NCBI GenBank assembly: GCA_903875445.1
Contig: CAIQWD010000107.1
Span: 45,322 to 109,321, forward strand
Reading direction: 5' to 3'
Length of the DNA: 64,000 nucleotides
Source of the DNA: an uncultured delta proteobacterium
GTDB taxonomy: Bacteria; Desulfobacterota; Desulfobulbia; Desulfobulbales; Desulfocapsaceae
Part shown: piece by piece, positions 46,201 through 54,876 of the stretch
Layout: each line of letters opens with the position of its first letter
How positions within the stretch are numbered: position 1 is the stretch's first letter
Program-made: the position numbers and the translations under genes
The notes under the pieces: generated by a model
Database searches by the model: none
Told to the model about the DNA's origin: nothing
Seen by the model: only the letters and a program-made list of their open reading frames with translations

Positions 46201-46621
46201 CATCGGCTCGGACGGCTTCTTCCAGGAAGAACATCCGAAACTGGCACCGGTGTCGACCCCGACCAGCGGCATCTTCCTCGCCGGGGCCTGCCAGGGACCA
46301 AAGGATATTCCCGACACCGTCGCCCAGGCCAAGGGTGCCGCGGCCGAATGCCTGGCGCTCAGTTCGGCAGGCGTAGTCGAAGTTCCGCCGATGATATCTT
46401 CCATAGACAAGGATATCTGCATCGGCTGCCAACTTTGTATCGGACTCTGTGCCTATTCGGCAATTGAGTTCAATCAATATGCCGGTATCAGTGAAGTCAA
46501 CAGTGCAATATGTAAAGGATGCGGAAGTTGTGCCGGCGCATGTCCCAGCGGGGCGGCCAAGGTGCGGCATTTTACCGATAAACAGATCTTTGCGGAAATC
46601 GATGGGATTTTACTTAACTAA
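43247..46621 (+). CDS. hdrA: HdrA-like flavoprotein with internal GltD-like NAD(P)H oxidoreductase insert
   Basis: The product is 1124 aa. HdrA features: GFFICHCGINIA at the N-terminus, FAD fold LIVGGGIAGMQAALD (~146), CTGCSDCAKVCPVE (~244), HCIGSRDKN..YCSRTCCMYALK (~861) and two C-terminal ferredoxin motifs (CIGCQLCIGLC ~1057, CKGCGSCAGAC ~1088). Inserted between ~290 and ~750 is a complete GltD-like unit: CVQTCPAG and ICPAPCETEC, FAD fold IIGAGPAGLSAAYF (~389), NAD(P) fold VVVVGGGDVAIDAA (~518) and FAGGDMFTGPSIAVEA. The insert would let the HdrA exchange electrons with NAD(P)H directly. The flavin of HdrA carries out electron bifurcation in related complexes; whether this one bifurcates is not shown by sequence. 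Confidence 0.88.
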   Translation: MSERIGFFICHCGINIAYRVRVKEVAEYAATFPGVVVAKDYLFMCSDPGQDLIEKDVKNFNLTRVVVASCSPRMHEKTFRAACQRAGLNPYHAFHMVSVREHSSWVTENEDQATAKAITIVRAGLMRVTNQHALIPSKFSVNPNTLIVGGGIAGMQAALDIASSGNKAYLVERQPTVGGHMLQYDKTFPTLDCAACIGTPKMVAVGQEKNVILMTNTEVESVNGFIGNFKVDVNQRSRYVKSNCTGCSDCAKVCPVETPNEWDVGTKMRKAIYISFPQAVPVRYAIDKKDRGPCVQTCPAGINIQGFVALIKVGKPAEALKLIMEKMPLPGSLGRICPAPCETECRRKEVDNPLAICQLKRFAADSVDWATLAVPTIEVKPESEKVAIIGAGPAGLSAAYFLALKGYHPTIFEKAPFAGGMLRFGIPDYRLPPAILEQEINYIKRLGVDIQLGAGIGKDRPVGNLLNEGFKAVYLATGAWKSRKMNIPGEDAEGVMHGIDYLNLLNLKKPVITGKRVVVVGGGDVAIDAAREALRQGAAEVKMVYRRSRDEMPAVKHEIQSAEDEGIKIDLLVNPIAVLAEGGKLTGLRCIKMALGEPDESGRRRPVPVEGSEFDIPCDMMIPAIGQQVNPAFLEGTTGIELTRWGTVAANALTYQTSVPGIFAGGDMFTGPSIAVEAVAAGQQAAISIEKYLLGEALTENRPVKPSGKDWKPIPAKPFVAARAKMPTLPVAARINNYKEIETGFSEEQARTEASRCVDCGGCCECKLCLDQCKAGAIDHDMTDKKETIDVGSIIIATGFDPMNPSKMSQYGYGKYRNVFTNIEFERLSNATGPTSGKLRLRDLKDPLKFTDAPKSVAILHCIGSRDKNHHEYCSRTCCMYALKYAHLLKDKCGHDTEIYNFYIDMRCFGKGYEEFYKKVQSEGVKMIRGKVGLITEDANGILTVKGEDTLSNRLIEIQVEMVILCTAMEARPDAPDVMRKFGIGIGSDGFFQEEHPKLAPVSTPTSGIFLAGACQGPKDIPDTVAQAKGAAAECLALSSAGVVEVPPMISSIDKDICIGCQLCIGLCAYSAIEFNQYAGISEVNSAICKGCGSCAGACPSGAAKVRHFTDKQIFAEIDGILLN

Positions 46622-46632
46622 GGAGCTATGTG

Positions 46633-47061
46633 ATGAGCGAGTTTGAACCCAAAATAGTGGCTTTTTTTTGTAACTGGTGCACATTCACCGCAGCAGATCT
46701 TGCCGGTACCTCCCGCCTGTCGTACCCGCCGAATATCAAGATCATCCGGGTGATGTGCAGTGGCATGGTCGACCCGAAATTTGTCCTCAAGGCCTTCCTC
46801 AATGGGGCCGACGGAGTGCTGGTCGGTGGCTGCTGGCCCGGCGATTGTCATTACATCAATGGCAATTTTAAAGCAAGGCGCCGGGTGGCACTCCTGACCG
46901 AGGTTCTCAAACAGTACGGAATAGACGAACAGCGTTTCTGGCTGCGGTGGATTGCCGCCAGCGAAGGCAATATGCTCAAGGAAGTTGCAGACCTGATGAC
47001 GGCGAAACTGAAGGAACTTGGCCCGAGCCCCCTGCAACAAATGGGACAAATGGTTGGTTGA
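46633..47061 (+). CDS. mvhD: MvhD-like hydrogenase iron-sulfur subunit
   Basis: The product is 142 aa from ATG 46633, with AGGAG 7 nt upstream. It matches MvhD/FlpD: VAFFCNWCTFTAADLAGTSRL, IRVMCSGMVDP, LVGGCWPGDCHYINGN and WIAASEG. Five conserved cysteines hold a 2Fe-2S cluster. In methanogens and some bacteria this subunit passes electrons from a hydrogenase, formate dehydrogenase or NAD(P)H module into HdrA. It sits between the HdrA/GltD fusion and an FdhB-like gene, and no hydrogenase large subunit is nearby, so NAD(P)H or formate is the likelier donor. Confidence 0.92.
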   Translation: MSEFEPKIVAFFCNWCTFTAADLAGTSRLSYPPNIKIIRVMCSGMVDPKFVLKAFLNGADGVLVGGCWPGDCHYINGNFKARRRVALLTEVLKQYGIDEQRFWLRWIAASEGNMLKEVADLMTAKLKELGPSPLQQMGQMVG

Positions 47062-47080
47062 GACACGGAGACGACTAAAA

Positions 47081-48211
47081 ATGGCTACATTCGCAAAATT
47101 GTCTTTTAACAAAGACGAACTCAATAAAGAACTATCCGGTTTTTTCAAAGGCATCCTGGAAAATGGCGCAGTTGACGCCGTACTTGCTCCGATGGCCCAA
47201 GGCAAGAAAGGGGTGCGCTTATCCCTCATCACCTCGGCCGCGAGTAGCGGCGCGGTGGACCCCTTTGCCCCGGTTGCCGCAGTCAGCGGTGCCAAGATCG
47301 CATCGTCACTTACCGCCCGGCCCTCCGGTCGCAAGGTGGCAATGGTCTTGCGCCCCTGTGAAATCCGCGCCGTGGTGGAATTGGTGAAGCTGAAACAGGT
47401 CAATCTCGACGACGTCCTGATGATCGGCATGGATTGTCTCGGTCGTTACGAAAACACCGACTTCGCTAAATTCCAGGAGCAGGGCGGGACTTCCGAATCC
47501 TTCCTGGAAAAAGCTCAAGCAGGAAACACCGCCAGCGGCGATTTCGACGTCGCCGGCGCCTGCAAGATCTGTGAATTTCCGGCAGCGGCTAACGTTGACC
47601 TTCGCCTTTGTGCCATCGGTTCCGGCGGCGGCACTGTGCACATTGAGGCAGTGACTGAGAAAGGCCAGGCAGCCCTTGAGAAATCAGGACTGAAGATCGG
47701 CGACAACCCTTCAGGCCGCGACGAGGCGGTGAAGAAGCTTGTTGCCGTCCGCACTGAAGCCAAGGATAAAAAATTCGCCGAGTTCCGTGCCGAAACCAAT
47801 ACCTTCCAGGCACTTGGCGAGAAACTTTCAGCCTGCATCAACTGCTATAACTGCCGGGTGGCATGTCCTGTTTGTTATTGCAAGGAATGCGTCTTTGTGA
47901 CCGACACCTTCCGTCATACCGGCGATCAGTTCATGATGTGGGCGGATAAAGGCGGCATGCTGAAAATGCCCAACGACACGATCTTTTATCATCTGACCAG
48001 GATCACCCATATGAGTCTTTTCTGTGTCGGTTGCGGACAGTGTACCAGTGCCTGTCCTAATGATATTGATCTGATGCCTTTATTCAGAACATCAGCCGAT
48101 AAAACTCAGGCCAAGTTCAGCTATCAGGCAGGTCGTTCGGTCGAGGAAGAGCAGCCGATGGCTGGCTTTGAGTCCGATGAGTTGTTTGAAGTGACTGGTC
48201 AAGCTAAATAG
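47081..48211 (+). CDS. FdhB/FrhB-like iron-sulfur protein of the Hdr operon
   Basis: The product is 376 aa from ATG 47081; the longer frame overlaps mvhD and was rejected. Residues ~25-180 match the FrhB/FdhB beta-subunit family (VAMVLRPCEIRAVVELVKLKQ, GMDCLGRYE). C-terminal ferredoxin motifs are CINCYNCRVACPVCYCKEC (~250) and CVGCGQCTSACPNDIDLMPLF (~310). Such subunits connect formate, F420 or other donors to Hdr complexes. A formate dehydrogenase catalytic subunit is not in the window, so its partner may be encoded elsewhere. The next gene starts 11 nt downstream. Confidence 0.85.
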   Translation: MATFAKLSFNKDELNKELSGFFKGILENGAVDAVLAPMAQGKKGVRLSLITSAASSGAVDPFAPVAAVSGAKIASSLTARPSGRKVAMVLRPCEIRAVVELVKLKQVNLDDVLMIGMDCLGRYENTDFAKFQEQGGTSESFLEKAQAGNTASGDFDVAGACKICEFPAAANVDLRLCAIGSGGGTVHIEAVTEKGQAALEKSGLKIGDNPSGRDEAVKKLVAVRTEAKDKKFAEFRAETNTFQALGEKLSACINCYNCRVACPVCYCKECVFVTDTFRHTGDQFMMWADKGGMLKMPNDTIFYHLTRITHMSLFCVGCGQCTSACPNDIDLMPLFRTSADKTQAKFSYQAGRSVEEEQPMAGFESDELFEVTGQAK

Positions 48212-48221
48212 GAGCAATATC

Positions 48222-51200
48222 ATGGCAGAAAAAAAGCCTACCGGTACAGTCCTCGTGGCTGGCGCCGGTATCTCTGGAATCAAGGCGGCCATTGAGCTCG
48301 CTGAAGTAGGGTATAAGGTTCTGCTGACCGATGCTTCTACCCAGATTGGCGGTATTTTGGCCAAACTTGATTACCAGTTTCCGACAGATCATTGCGGCAT
48401 GTGCCGCATGCTGCCCATGGTGGGCCGCGAATACTCTTCGCAGTATTGCATGCGAAAAAGCCTGTTTCATGAAAATATTGAAATCATGCCGTTCGCCGAG
48501 ATTCAGGCGGTGCATGGCGATGCGGGAAATTATAAGGTCGACCTGCTGAAGCGGGCCCGCTATGTTGACCCCTTGCTTTGTAACGAGCTGGAGGAGTGTA
48601 TCGCCGTCTGTCCGGTTGAGGTCGCCGATGAATTCAACCACGGGCTCACTAAGCGTAAGGCCATTTACCAGGCGATCCCGCACAACACCCCGAAGCTCTT
48701 GGCTATCGACAAACAGGCCTGCACCAACTGCGGCGAGTGTGTCAAGGTCTGTACACCTGGTGCCATCAACCTCGGCGCCCAGGATGAGATGGTGACCCGT
48801 GAGGTGCAATCCATTATCCTTGCCTCCGGAGTAAAGCTCTACAACACCACTGAATTTGAGGATGCCAAGTCCTATGCGGTATCGCCGGATGTCGTCTCGT
48901 CACTTGCCTTCGAGCGAATGATGAGCAGTTCCGGCTCATACAGGGACGGGGAAATCAAGCGCCCCTCCGACGGCCAACCGGCGAAAAACATCGCCTGGAT
49001 CCAGTGTATGGGCTCCCGTAATCGGCGGCAAAAAAGGGACTACTGCTCGTCCATCTGCTGCATGTTCGCCCTGAAAGAGGCGGTGCTGGCCAAGGAAAAA
49101 GGCGGTCCGGGTGTCGAGTCCACCATCTTCTATATGGATATGCGGACCTTCGGCAAAGGCTTTCAGCAGTACCGCGATGATGCAGTCGAAAAACACGGCG
49201 TGAATCTTATCCGTTGCCGGGTACAGGGCGTCATGCGCAATCCCGACGGCAGCCTGCAGATCCGCTATTTCGATCCGGAAACCAACGAGTTCGTCATCAA
49301 GGACTACGACCTCGTCGTCCTCTCGACCGGTCAGATCCCCTATGAGACCCATAAAAAATGGGCGGATCTCTTAAATGTCAAGCTGGATTCCCGTGGTCTT
49401 TTGGCAACGGAAGACTACAGCAAGATACGACTTGCCGGCAAACCCGGCCTCTTTATCTGCGGGTCACTGATGGGTCTCACCGATGTCAGTGAGGCGATGT
49501 CGAGCGGTATTGCTGCCGCCGGCGAAGCCACCAAATTCCTCACCGGCATAGGTGCCGACACCGTCAAAGAAGAGGAAATTGCCGAACCCACCGCCCACGA
49601 AAGGGAGCTGTCTCTGGTCTCCGTCGCGATCTGTAAATGCGGCGAAAAGACCGGTGCAAACGGCATCGACTACGAACTCCTCAGCGCCGAACTGCAGCGT
49701 TATCGAGGCGTCGGGGAAGTAAATGTCATCGACTCGATGTGTAAGGAAAATGGTGAAACCGCGGCTCTCGATATCCTTAGCAAAACCAAGTGCAATCGCT
49801 TGCTGATCGGGGCCTGTCAACCGTTTATGTATCGGCAGAATCTGAAGAATGTCGCCCGCAAGGCCGGGTTCAATTCGTCCCTTGTTGAGGTTTTCGACCT
49901 CTTCGGCATTGCCCGTAAAGGCATGACTCTGCCATCGAACAAAGAGTGGACTCTCAGGGCGGCACATGAAGTCAAGGCCGATATCGAAAAGTTGAAGTTC
50001 AAGCCGGCCTTACATGTGAGCACACTGCCGATCAATCAGACCGCCCTCGTTGTCGGTGGCGGCATCGGCGGCATGCAGTCCGCCCTGTCGCTTGCCGCTC
50101 GTGGAGTACCGGTGCATCTTGTGGAAAAAGATGGGCAGTTGGGCGGCTATCTCGGCAATAATGTCGAGGCTACGGTGGATGGTCTTGCGCCGATGGCTAT
50201 GGCTAAGGACATGCAACTAAAGGTATATCAAAACAAAAACATCACGGTTCATCTCAACTGCGAGGCGGAAGGCACCGTCGGCACCCTCGGTTCCTTTGAA
50301 TCGAAGCTGGTCTACAAGGACAGCGACGAGAAAATCTACCTGCATCACGGCGCTGCCATCATGGCGACAGGCGGCCATGAAGGAGCTACCAGCGAATACG
50401 GTCTCGGCAGCAGCAATCTGATCATGACCCAGGGGCAGTTGAAAAAAGGCCTGGCCAGTGGCGACATCGATGTCGGCGGCGCCGAGAATATCGTCATGAT
50501 CCAGTGCGTCGGATCACGGCAAAAAGAGGGCCGCCATTACTGCAGCCGCATCTGCTGCATGTGGGCAATCGCCAACGCCCTGAAGATTAAAGAGAAAAAC
50601 CCGGATGCCCGAGTCTTCATCCTTTATCGTGATGTAATGACTTACGGTTTCTACGAACAGTATTATTCCAAGGCCCGGACTGCCGGCATTATTTTCATGA
50701 ATTACAGTCTGGATAATAAGCCACAGATGGAAATGGTCGAGGGCAAACCGGTGGTGAAATTCATGGACAGTATCCTGAACGAAGAGATCGAACTGCCCGC
50801 CGACCTGCTCGTCCTGTCAACCGGCGTTGACCCTGAAGAATCCAACAGCAAGCTGGCAAAAGCCTTCAAGGTAGCCTTGAACGACGACGGCTTTTTTGCC
50901 GAGGCCGATTCGAAATGGCGTCCGATAGAATTCCAGCAGGTCGGTCTTTACCTGGCTGGCACGGCGCATTCGCCCATGCCTTTAAAAAGCGTCATCATGC
51001 AGGCCGAAGCGGCGGCGCAGAAGGCCTATGCTTATCTGTCGGGACGGGAAGTGCATACGTCCAGTGTTATCTCCAAGGTAAAAGATGCCCTGTGTATCCG
51101 CTGCCAGCGTTGTGTCAACATCTGTCCGTATGGGGCAAGGTCATACGATGACATGGAAAAATGCATCAATGTCGACCCGGCTGCCTGCCAGGCCTGTGGT

Positions 51201-51320
51201 ATGTGTGCCGTGGAATGTCAAAATAATGCAGCGGAGGTGACCGGCTGGAGCGACAAGCAATTGCTGTCTGTCATCGACGCCAAACTCATGGATGAGCTGC
51301 TCCTGTCTCCTGTGGAATAA
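48222..51320 (+). CDS. hdrA: Double HdrA-like flavoprotein (two tandem HdrA modules)
   Basis: The product is 1032 aa. Module 1 (~1-430): VLVAGAGISGIKAA, CNELEECIAVCPVE, CTNCGECVKVC and CMGSRNRRQKRDYCSSICCMFALK. Module 2 (~465-1032): VAICKCGEKTG, CQPFMYR, ALVVGGGIGGMQSALSLA, CVGSRQKEGRHYCSRICCMWA, then two ferredoxin motifs (CIRCQRCVNIC ~957, CQACGMCAVEC ~988). Standard HdrA (~650 aa) has one such module, so this is a duplication in one chain giving two FAD sites. It follows FdhB and precedes HdrC and HdrB, the standard partners of HdrA. Confidence 0.88.
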   Translation: MAEKKPTGTVLVAGAGISGIKAAIELAEVGYKVLLTDASTQIGGILAKLDYQFPTDHCGMCRMLPMVGREYSSQYCMRKSLFHENIEIMPFAEIQAVHGDAGNYKVDLLKRARYVDPLLCNELEECIAVCPVEVADEFNHGLTKRKAIYQAIPHNTPKLLAIDKQACTNCGECVKVCTPGAINLGAQDEMVTREVQSIILASGVKLYNTTEFEDAKSYAVSPDVVSSLAFERMMSSSGSYRDGEIKRPSDGQPAKNIAWIQCMGSRNRRQKRDYCSSICCMFALKEAVLAKEKGGPGVESTIFYMDMRTFGKGFQQYRDDAVEKHGVNLIRCRVQGVMRNPDGSLQIRYFDPETNEFVIKDYDLVVLSTGQIPYETHKKWADLLNVKLDSRGLLATEDYSKIRLAGKPGLFICGSLMGLTDVSEAMSSGIAAAGEATKFLTGIGADTVKEEEIAEPTAHERELSLVSVAICKCGEKTGANGIDYELLSAELQRYRGVGEVNVIDSMCKENGETAALDILSKTKCNRLLIGACQPFMYRQNLKNVARKAGFNSSLVEVFDLFGIARKGMTLPSNKEWTLRAAHEVKADIEKLKFKPALHVSTLPINQTALVVGGGIGGMQSALSLAARGVPVHLVEKDGQLGGYLGNNVEATVDGLAPMAMAKDMQLKVYQNKNITVHLNCEAEGTVGTLGSFESKLVYKDSDEKIYLHHGAAIMATGGHEGATSEYGLGSSNLIMTQGQLKKGLASGDIDVGGAENIVMIQCVGSRQKEGRHYCSRICCMWAIANALKIKEKNPDARVFILYRDVMTYGFYEQYYSKARTAGIIFMNYSLDNKPQMEMVEGKPVVKFMDSILNEEIELPADLLVLSTGVDPEESNSKLAKAFKVALNDDGFFAEADSKWRPIEFQQVGLYLAGTAHSPMPLKSVIMQAEAAAQKAYAYLSGREVHTSSVISKVKDALCIRCQRCVNICPYGARSYDDMEKCINVDPAACQACGMCAVECQNNAAEVTGWSDKQLLSVIDAKLMDELLLSPVE

Positions 51321-51331
51321 GAGGTGGTACT

Positions 51332-51832
51332 ATGGATTTAAAAGGATCAATACCGGATTTATGGAAAGCCATTTACAACACAGGCGATCTCCATCACTGC
51401 TTTAACTGCAGTACCTGTATCTCGGGTTGCCCCGCTAGTTTCGGCGATCCGCCGCTCTTGGTCAGAAACCTGGCAAGGAAGGTAATTCTCGGGCTTGAGG
51501 AAGAGCTTCTCAATGATGACACCCCATGGGCCTGTGTCTCCTGCTCAAAATGTGAAGAGATGTGCCCGATGGATGTCAAGCCTTTCGAGATGATCCTGTC
51601 CATCCGCCAATGGCAAAGTGCCAATGACGAAACCCGGGTGCCGCCCTCGATTGTCGAGATCTACAAGAGGGGCTACACCCAGGCGGTCGGGGTAAATACC
51701 GAACTGCGGGATTCACTGGGTTTACCGGAACTGATGACGATTACTAAAAACCCCGAGCAGCTCCAGATGTTTCGCGAGATGCTCATGAAAACACCGGTAG
51801 TCAGCGCCAACGACTATATGTTCGGTGGGTGA
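51332..51832 (+). CDS. hdrC: HdrC-like 4Fe-4S protein
   Basis: The product is 166 aa. Two 4Fe-4S motifs, CFNCSTCISGCPA (~24) and CVSCSKCEEMCPMD (~69), are arranged as in HdrC, followed by a helical tail. It carries electrons from HdrA to the CCG subunit HdrB. It starts 11 nt after the double HdrA gene. A 127-nt gap without a gene separates it from hdrB. Confidence 0.9.
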   Translation: MDLKGSIPDLWKAIYNTGDLHHCFNCSTCISGCPASFGDPPLLVRNLARKVILGLEEELLNDDTPWACVSCSKCEEMCPMDVKPFEMILSIRQWQSANDETRVPPSIVEIYKRGYTQAVGVNTELRDSLGLPELMTITKNPEQLQMFREMLMKTPVVSANDYMFGG

Positions 51833-51959
51833 TGGAAAACGGCAGAATGGCTAACCAATCATAGATGGACCCCAGTGTCCTGGCCATACACAAATAATGG
51901 GAAGAATCGGACGGTTCCCCTTTGTTCACGATTCTTTCCATCTTCAAGAGGATTAAGAA

Positions 51960-52847
51960 ATGGAATTATGTCTTTTTCTTGGGTGCAACACCCCAGCCAT
52001 CCGACCGGATGTTGAACGGGCCATACGGGCGTCGATGCCTGTTCTGGGTATTGATTTGGTGGATGCCGACAATTATGTCTGCTGTCCGGCATTTGGTGCC
52101 TTCCCTTCTACCGACACCGATTCCTGGCTGGCAACCAGCGGCTGGAACCTATCCATCGCCGAACAGAAGGGCTGCGATATAGTCGTGCAGTGCGGCTCCT
52201 GCTACAGCTCCCTGCGCATGGGCCGCGAGCATATAATGCATCATCCGGATAAAAAGGACCGTGTCAACGAGCTGCTCGAACCCACCGGTCGCAGGGTCGA
52301 AGGCACTTCAAAGGTTCGTCATGTCTCCGAGGTCCTTTATAAGGAAATCGGACCGGAAACCATTGCCGGGCAGATTAAAAAGAGCCTCAAGGGTATGAAC
52401 GGCGTGGTGCAGTATCCCTGCCACACCCTCTTTCCGAGCGAGGTCGTCGGCTTTGAAGATTCGGCCAGGGCGCCGAAGGGTATGCGCCAGCTGGTCGAAG
52501 CCCTGGGAGCAAACGTCAACAGCTACAGCCGTGAGCTGCAATGTTGCGGCGGCGCCGGCGGCTTTATGAAGAGCACCCCGGAGCAGGCCATCGAATTTGC
52601 GAAATCAAAATTCGATGCTATTCTGGCGGAGACCCAAACCGACTTCATCGCCGTTTCCTGCATCACCTGTCTGATGCATATGGAAAATGTGCAAAACACC
52701 TTGAACAAGCGGGTTGGGGAAGAGCGCTACAAGATCCCGGTCTTCGACTATAATCAGCTGCTGGCACTGTGTCTCGGTTTCGAAGCAAAACAGGTCGCTT
52801 CTATAACCAACGTTTCGCGGGATTCGGTACTCAGCCGCATAGCCTGA
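51960..52847 (+). CDS. hdrB: HdrB-like CCG-domain subunit
   Basis: The product is 295 aa. Both CCG domains are present: FLGCNTPAIRP with VCCPAFGAF and QCGSCYSSL in the first half, and YPCHTLFP with LQCCGGAGGFMKS and SCITCLMHME in the second. In HdrB these cysteines hold the noncubane clusters that cleave a disulfide. The substrate in a sulfur-metabolising bacterium is unknown (DsrC trisulfide or a low-molecular-weight disulfide are options). It is the last gene of the Hdr operon. Confidence 0.9.
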   Translation: MELCLFLGCNTPAIRPDVERAIRASMPVLGIDLVDADNYVCCPAFGAFPSTDTDSWLATSGWNLSIAEQKGCDIVVQCGSCYSSLRMGREHIMHHPDKKDRVNELLEPTGRRVEGTSKVRHVSEVLYKEIGPETIAGQIKKSLKGMNGVVQYPCHTLFPSEVVGFEDSARAPKGMRQLVEALGANVNSYSRELQCCGGAGGFMKSTPEQAIEFAKSKFDAILAETQTDFIAVSCITCLMHMENVQNTLNKRVGEERYKIPVFDYNQLLALCLGFEAKQVASITNVSRDSVLSRIA

Positions 52848-52984
52848 TCGATTCAGTTGAAAAAACCCACAGCCTGGTTGTCCGAAAAATCTGTCCTCGG
52901 ACACCGGGCGACGGGCACATGATGCTGTTCAGACCGGCTGATTCCTCTTCAACCCCATAGCCCTCACCTTTGGAGGTACGATCC

Positions 52985-53446
52985 ATGAATTTTAAATCGA
53001 TCGATGAAATACTCGTTTTTGCAATAGATAAAGAAAAAGAGGCAGTGGCCTTTTATACCGAACTCAGCAAAAAAGAGACGACCGACGCCTTGCTCCTGAC
53101 CTTTAGAGAACTGGCGCAAGAAGAAGCAAGGCATGTCAAGCTGCTGACAAATATCTCAAAAAACAAAAACGTTATCAAGTCCTATGAACTGAAAAAGGTT
53201 ACCGACTTGAAGATCAGCGACTACCTGGTGGAAATGGAATATTCCGAAAACATGGTCATGCAGGATATACTTATCCTCGCCATGAAACGGGAAGAAATGG
53301 CCGTCAAACTCTATACGCAGCTGGCCATGGGCTCGGTAGACGACGAATCGGTCAAACTCTTCAAACTTTTGGCGCAAGAAGAGTCGAAACACAAACTCAC
53401 CTTTGAAAAGCTGTACGATGACAGCCTGGCCGGTGGGGGTAATTAA
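52985..53446 (+). CDS. Ferritin-like/rubrerythrin-family protein
   Basis: The product is 153 aa from ATG 52985, with GGAGG 8 nt upstream. Four helices carry the di-iron ligand pattern: DKEKEAVAFY (Glu), ELAQEEARHVKLL (ExxH), MKREEMAVKLY (Glu) and LAQEESKHKLTFE (ExxH). It lacks a rubredoxin domain. Such proteins reduce peroxide or store iron. It stands 138 nt after hdrB and ahead of a good terminator, and may be transcribed with the Hdr operon. Confidence 0.88.
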   Translation: MNFKSIDEILVFAIDKEKEAVAFYTELSKKETTDALLLTFRELAQEEARHVKLLTNISKNKNVIKSYELKKVTDLKISDYLVEMEYSENMVMQDILILAMKREEMAVKLYTQLAMGSVDDESVKLFKLLAQEESKHKLTFEKLYDDSLAGGGN

Positions 53447-53870
53447 GCCGTAGTTGCCGAGGGCGGAGCGTTTCCTGACATCCCCTCCGCCCTTCTTTCA
53501 TTCTTCCTCTTTTGCCTTCCATCGTCCTTCATTCCCACGCCCCTCCTCGAAAACCTGGCGAATTGCTGTGCATACTGTTCCTTTTATTGTGCGCTCAACG
53601 CTGCACTCCCACGGAAATTCCGCTTGAATTGTTTTCATCTTTAAGATTGCAATTTTTCATCTGGACACTACTATTACATGGTAGTATATAAATACGAATA
53701 TTTTTCTGCTACACGGTGGTATTATCTATCATCAATGCAAAAAAAAAGTTCAAGGTACCAGCATAACCGGCCTGCGAGGAGCAGCTGAGGGTTTTTCGAT
53801 AATGGCAGCGTTGTTTTTTTCATGAAAACAAGATTGCGACGGCAATTTAATCAAAAAGAGAACTAAAGCA
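53447..53870. promoter_or_regulatory. Intergenic region with operator pair upstream of DUF1641/SQR genes
   Basis: Apart from the terminator, the gap holds two palindromes resembling those of the 40-kb array: TATTACATGGTAGTA centred at 53679 and TGCTACACGGTGGTA centred at 53714, 35 nt apart. TATATAAATA between them could serve as promoter -10 material. No TGTGCATA box is seen. The site suggests common control with the Hdr operon. Confidence 0.5.
53460..53498 (+). terminator. Intrinsic terminator after the ferritin-like gene
   Basis: AGGGCGGAG (53460-53468) pairs with CTCCGCCCT (53485-53493), followed by a T-rich run. This is the likely end of the Hdr/ferritin transcript. Confidence 0.7.
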
Positions 53871-54788
53871 ATGGATGAAGCCCTAATATTACAAAAACTG
53901 GATGCCCTTTCCAATGAGATTCAATCGTTGAAGACCGGGATGGTGGCGGAACTGAGAAAAGACATGCTGCCGATAAGCCAACAAACGGGTCCCCTGGTCT
54001 CAGACTGTCTCTCCGATCTTGACCAAGAACACCGGAGAGAAGACCTCGTCCATTTCATGAGGAATATGGTGCTCAACGTTGAGACCTTGAACTCACTCCT
54101 CAGCACGGTCAAGGGTGCGATGGAGTTAAAGAATGAAATGGAGCCCATCGCCAAACAGGTGTTGCCCAGGATCACCGATCTTTTCGCCGATTTTGACGGC
54201 CAATATGACCTTGATGAGATTGCCGCCCTGCTGCGCAACACCCTGAGCAACGTCCAGCATTTTAATACCGCCATCACCCTGCTCAAGTCAGGCATGGAGC
54301 TGAAGGACGATATCGAGCCGATGGCCAAACTTCTGCTGCCCAGGATCATCGGACTCTTCGCGGAAATGGATGGTCAGGTTGACGTAGAAGAGTTTGCCAC
54401 CCTGATCCGTAATACCCTTGGCAACATGCATCACTTCAATACCGCCATCACCCTGCTCAAATCGGGCATGGAGTTGAAGGACGAGATTGAGCCCATCGCC
54501 AAGTTGACCCTGCCGAAAATTATCGACTTTATAGGCGAGATGGGAGGCATGCTGACCCTTGCAGGAGCGGCTCTCGAATCCCTGAAGAATTGCAAGTTCT
54601 CCCCGGCACAGGCTGAGGCAATGAGCAGTGTCATACGCTCCATCGATCTGAGCAAGCCTAACAGAATCGGACCGGTCGGAGCCCTTAAAAAACTCTATGA
54701 TCCGAAGATCCAGGAGGCATTGGGCGTCGTCTTCACGATGCTGGAAGCCATGGGTTCCCTGGTGCAAGCGCACAGGGACAACAGGTGA
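53871..54788 (+). CDS. DUF1641-type repeat protein linked to the SQR gene
   Basis: The product is 305 aa. It contains three to four repeats of about 66 residues with the pattern LLKSGMELKDxIEPxAKLxLPxIIxLFAEMDGQ and FATLIRNTLGNMHHFNTAIT; the N-terminal repeats are more diverged. The helical repeats and the C-terminal PVGALKKLYDPKIQEALGV part match DUF1641 proteins, which are often encoded beside sulfide:quinone oxidoreductases. Here SQR follows 88 nt later. It has no membrane helix or cysteine-rich motif. A role as a scaffold or partner of SQR is inferred from position only. Confidence 0.75.
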   Translation: MDEALILQKLDALSNEIQSLKTGMVAELRKDMLPISQQTGPLVSDCLSDLDQEHRREDLVHFMRNMVLNVETLNSLLSTVKGAMELKNEMEPIAKQVLPRITDLFADFDGQYDLDEIAALLRNTLSNVQHFNTAITLLKSGMELKDDIEPMAKLLLPRIIGLFAEMDGQVDVEEFATLIRNTLGNMHHFNTAITLLKSGMELKDEIEPIAKLTLPKIIDFIGEMGGMLTLAGAALESLKNCKFSPAQAEAMSSVIRSIDLSKPNRIGPVGALKKLYDPKIQEALGVVFTMLEAMGSLVQAHRDNR

Positions 54789-54876
54789 TAGTAATTTTAG
54801 AAGGTTATCATAATCTAAGAGATAATCTCTCAGACCAAAGTTGTAAGAATCTAATTGACAGGAGGGAGAATACGCC

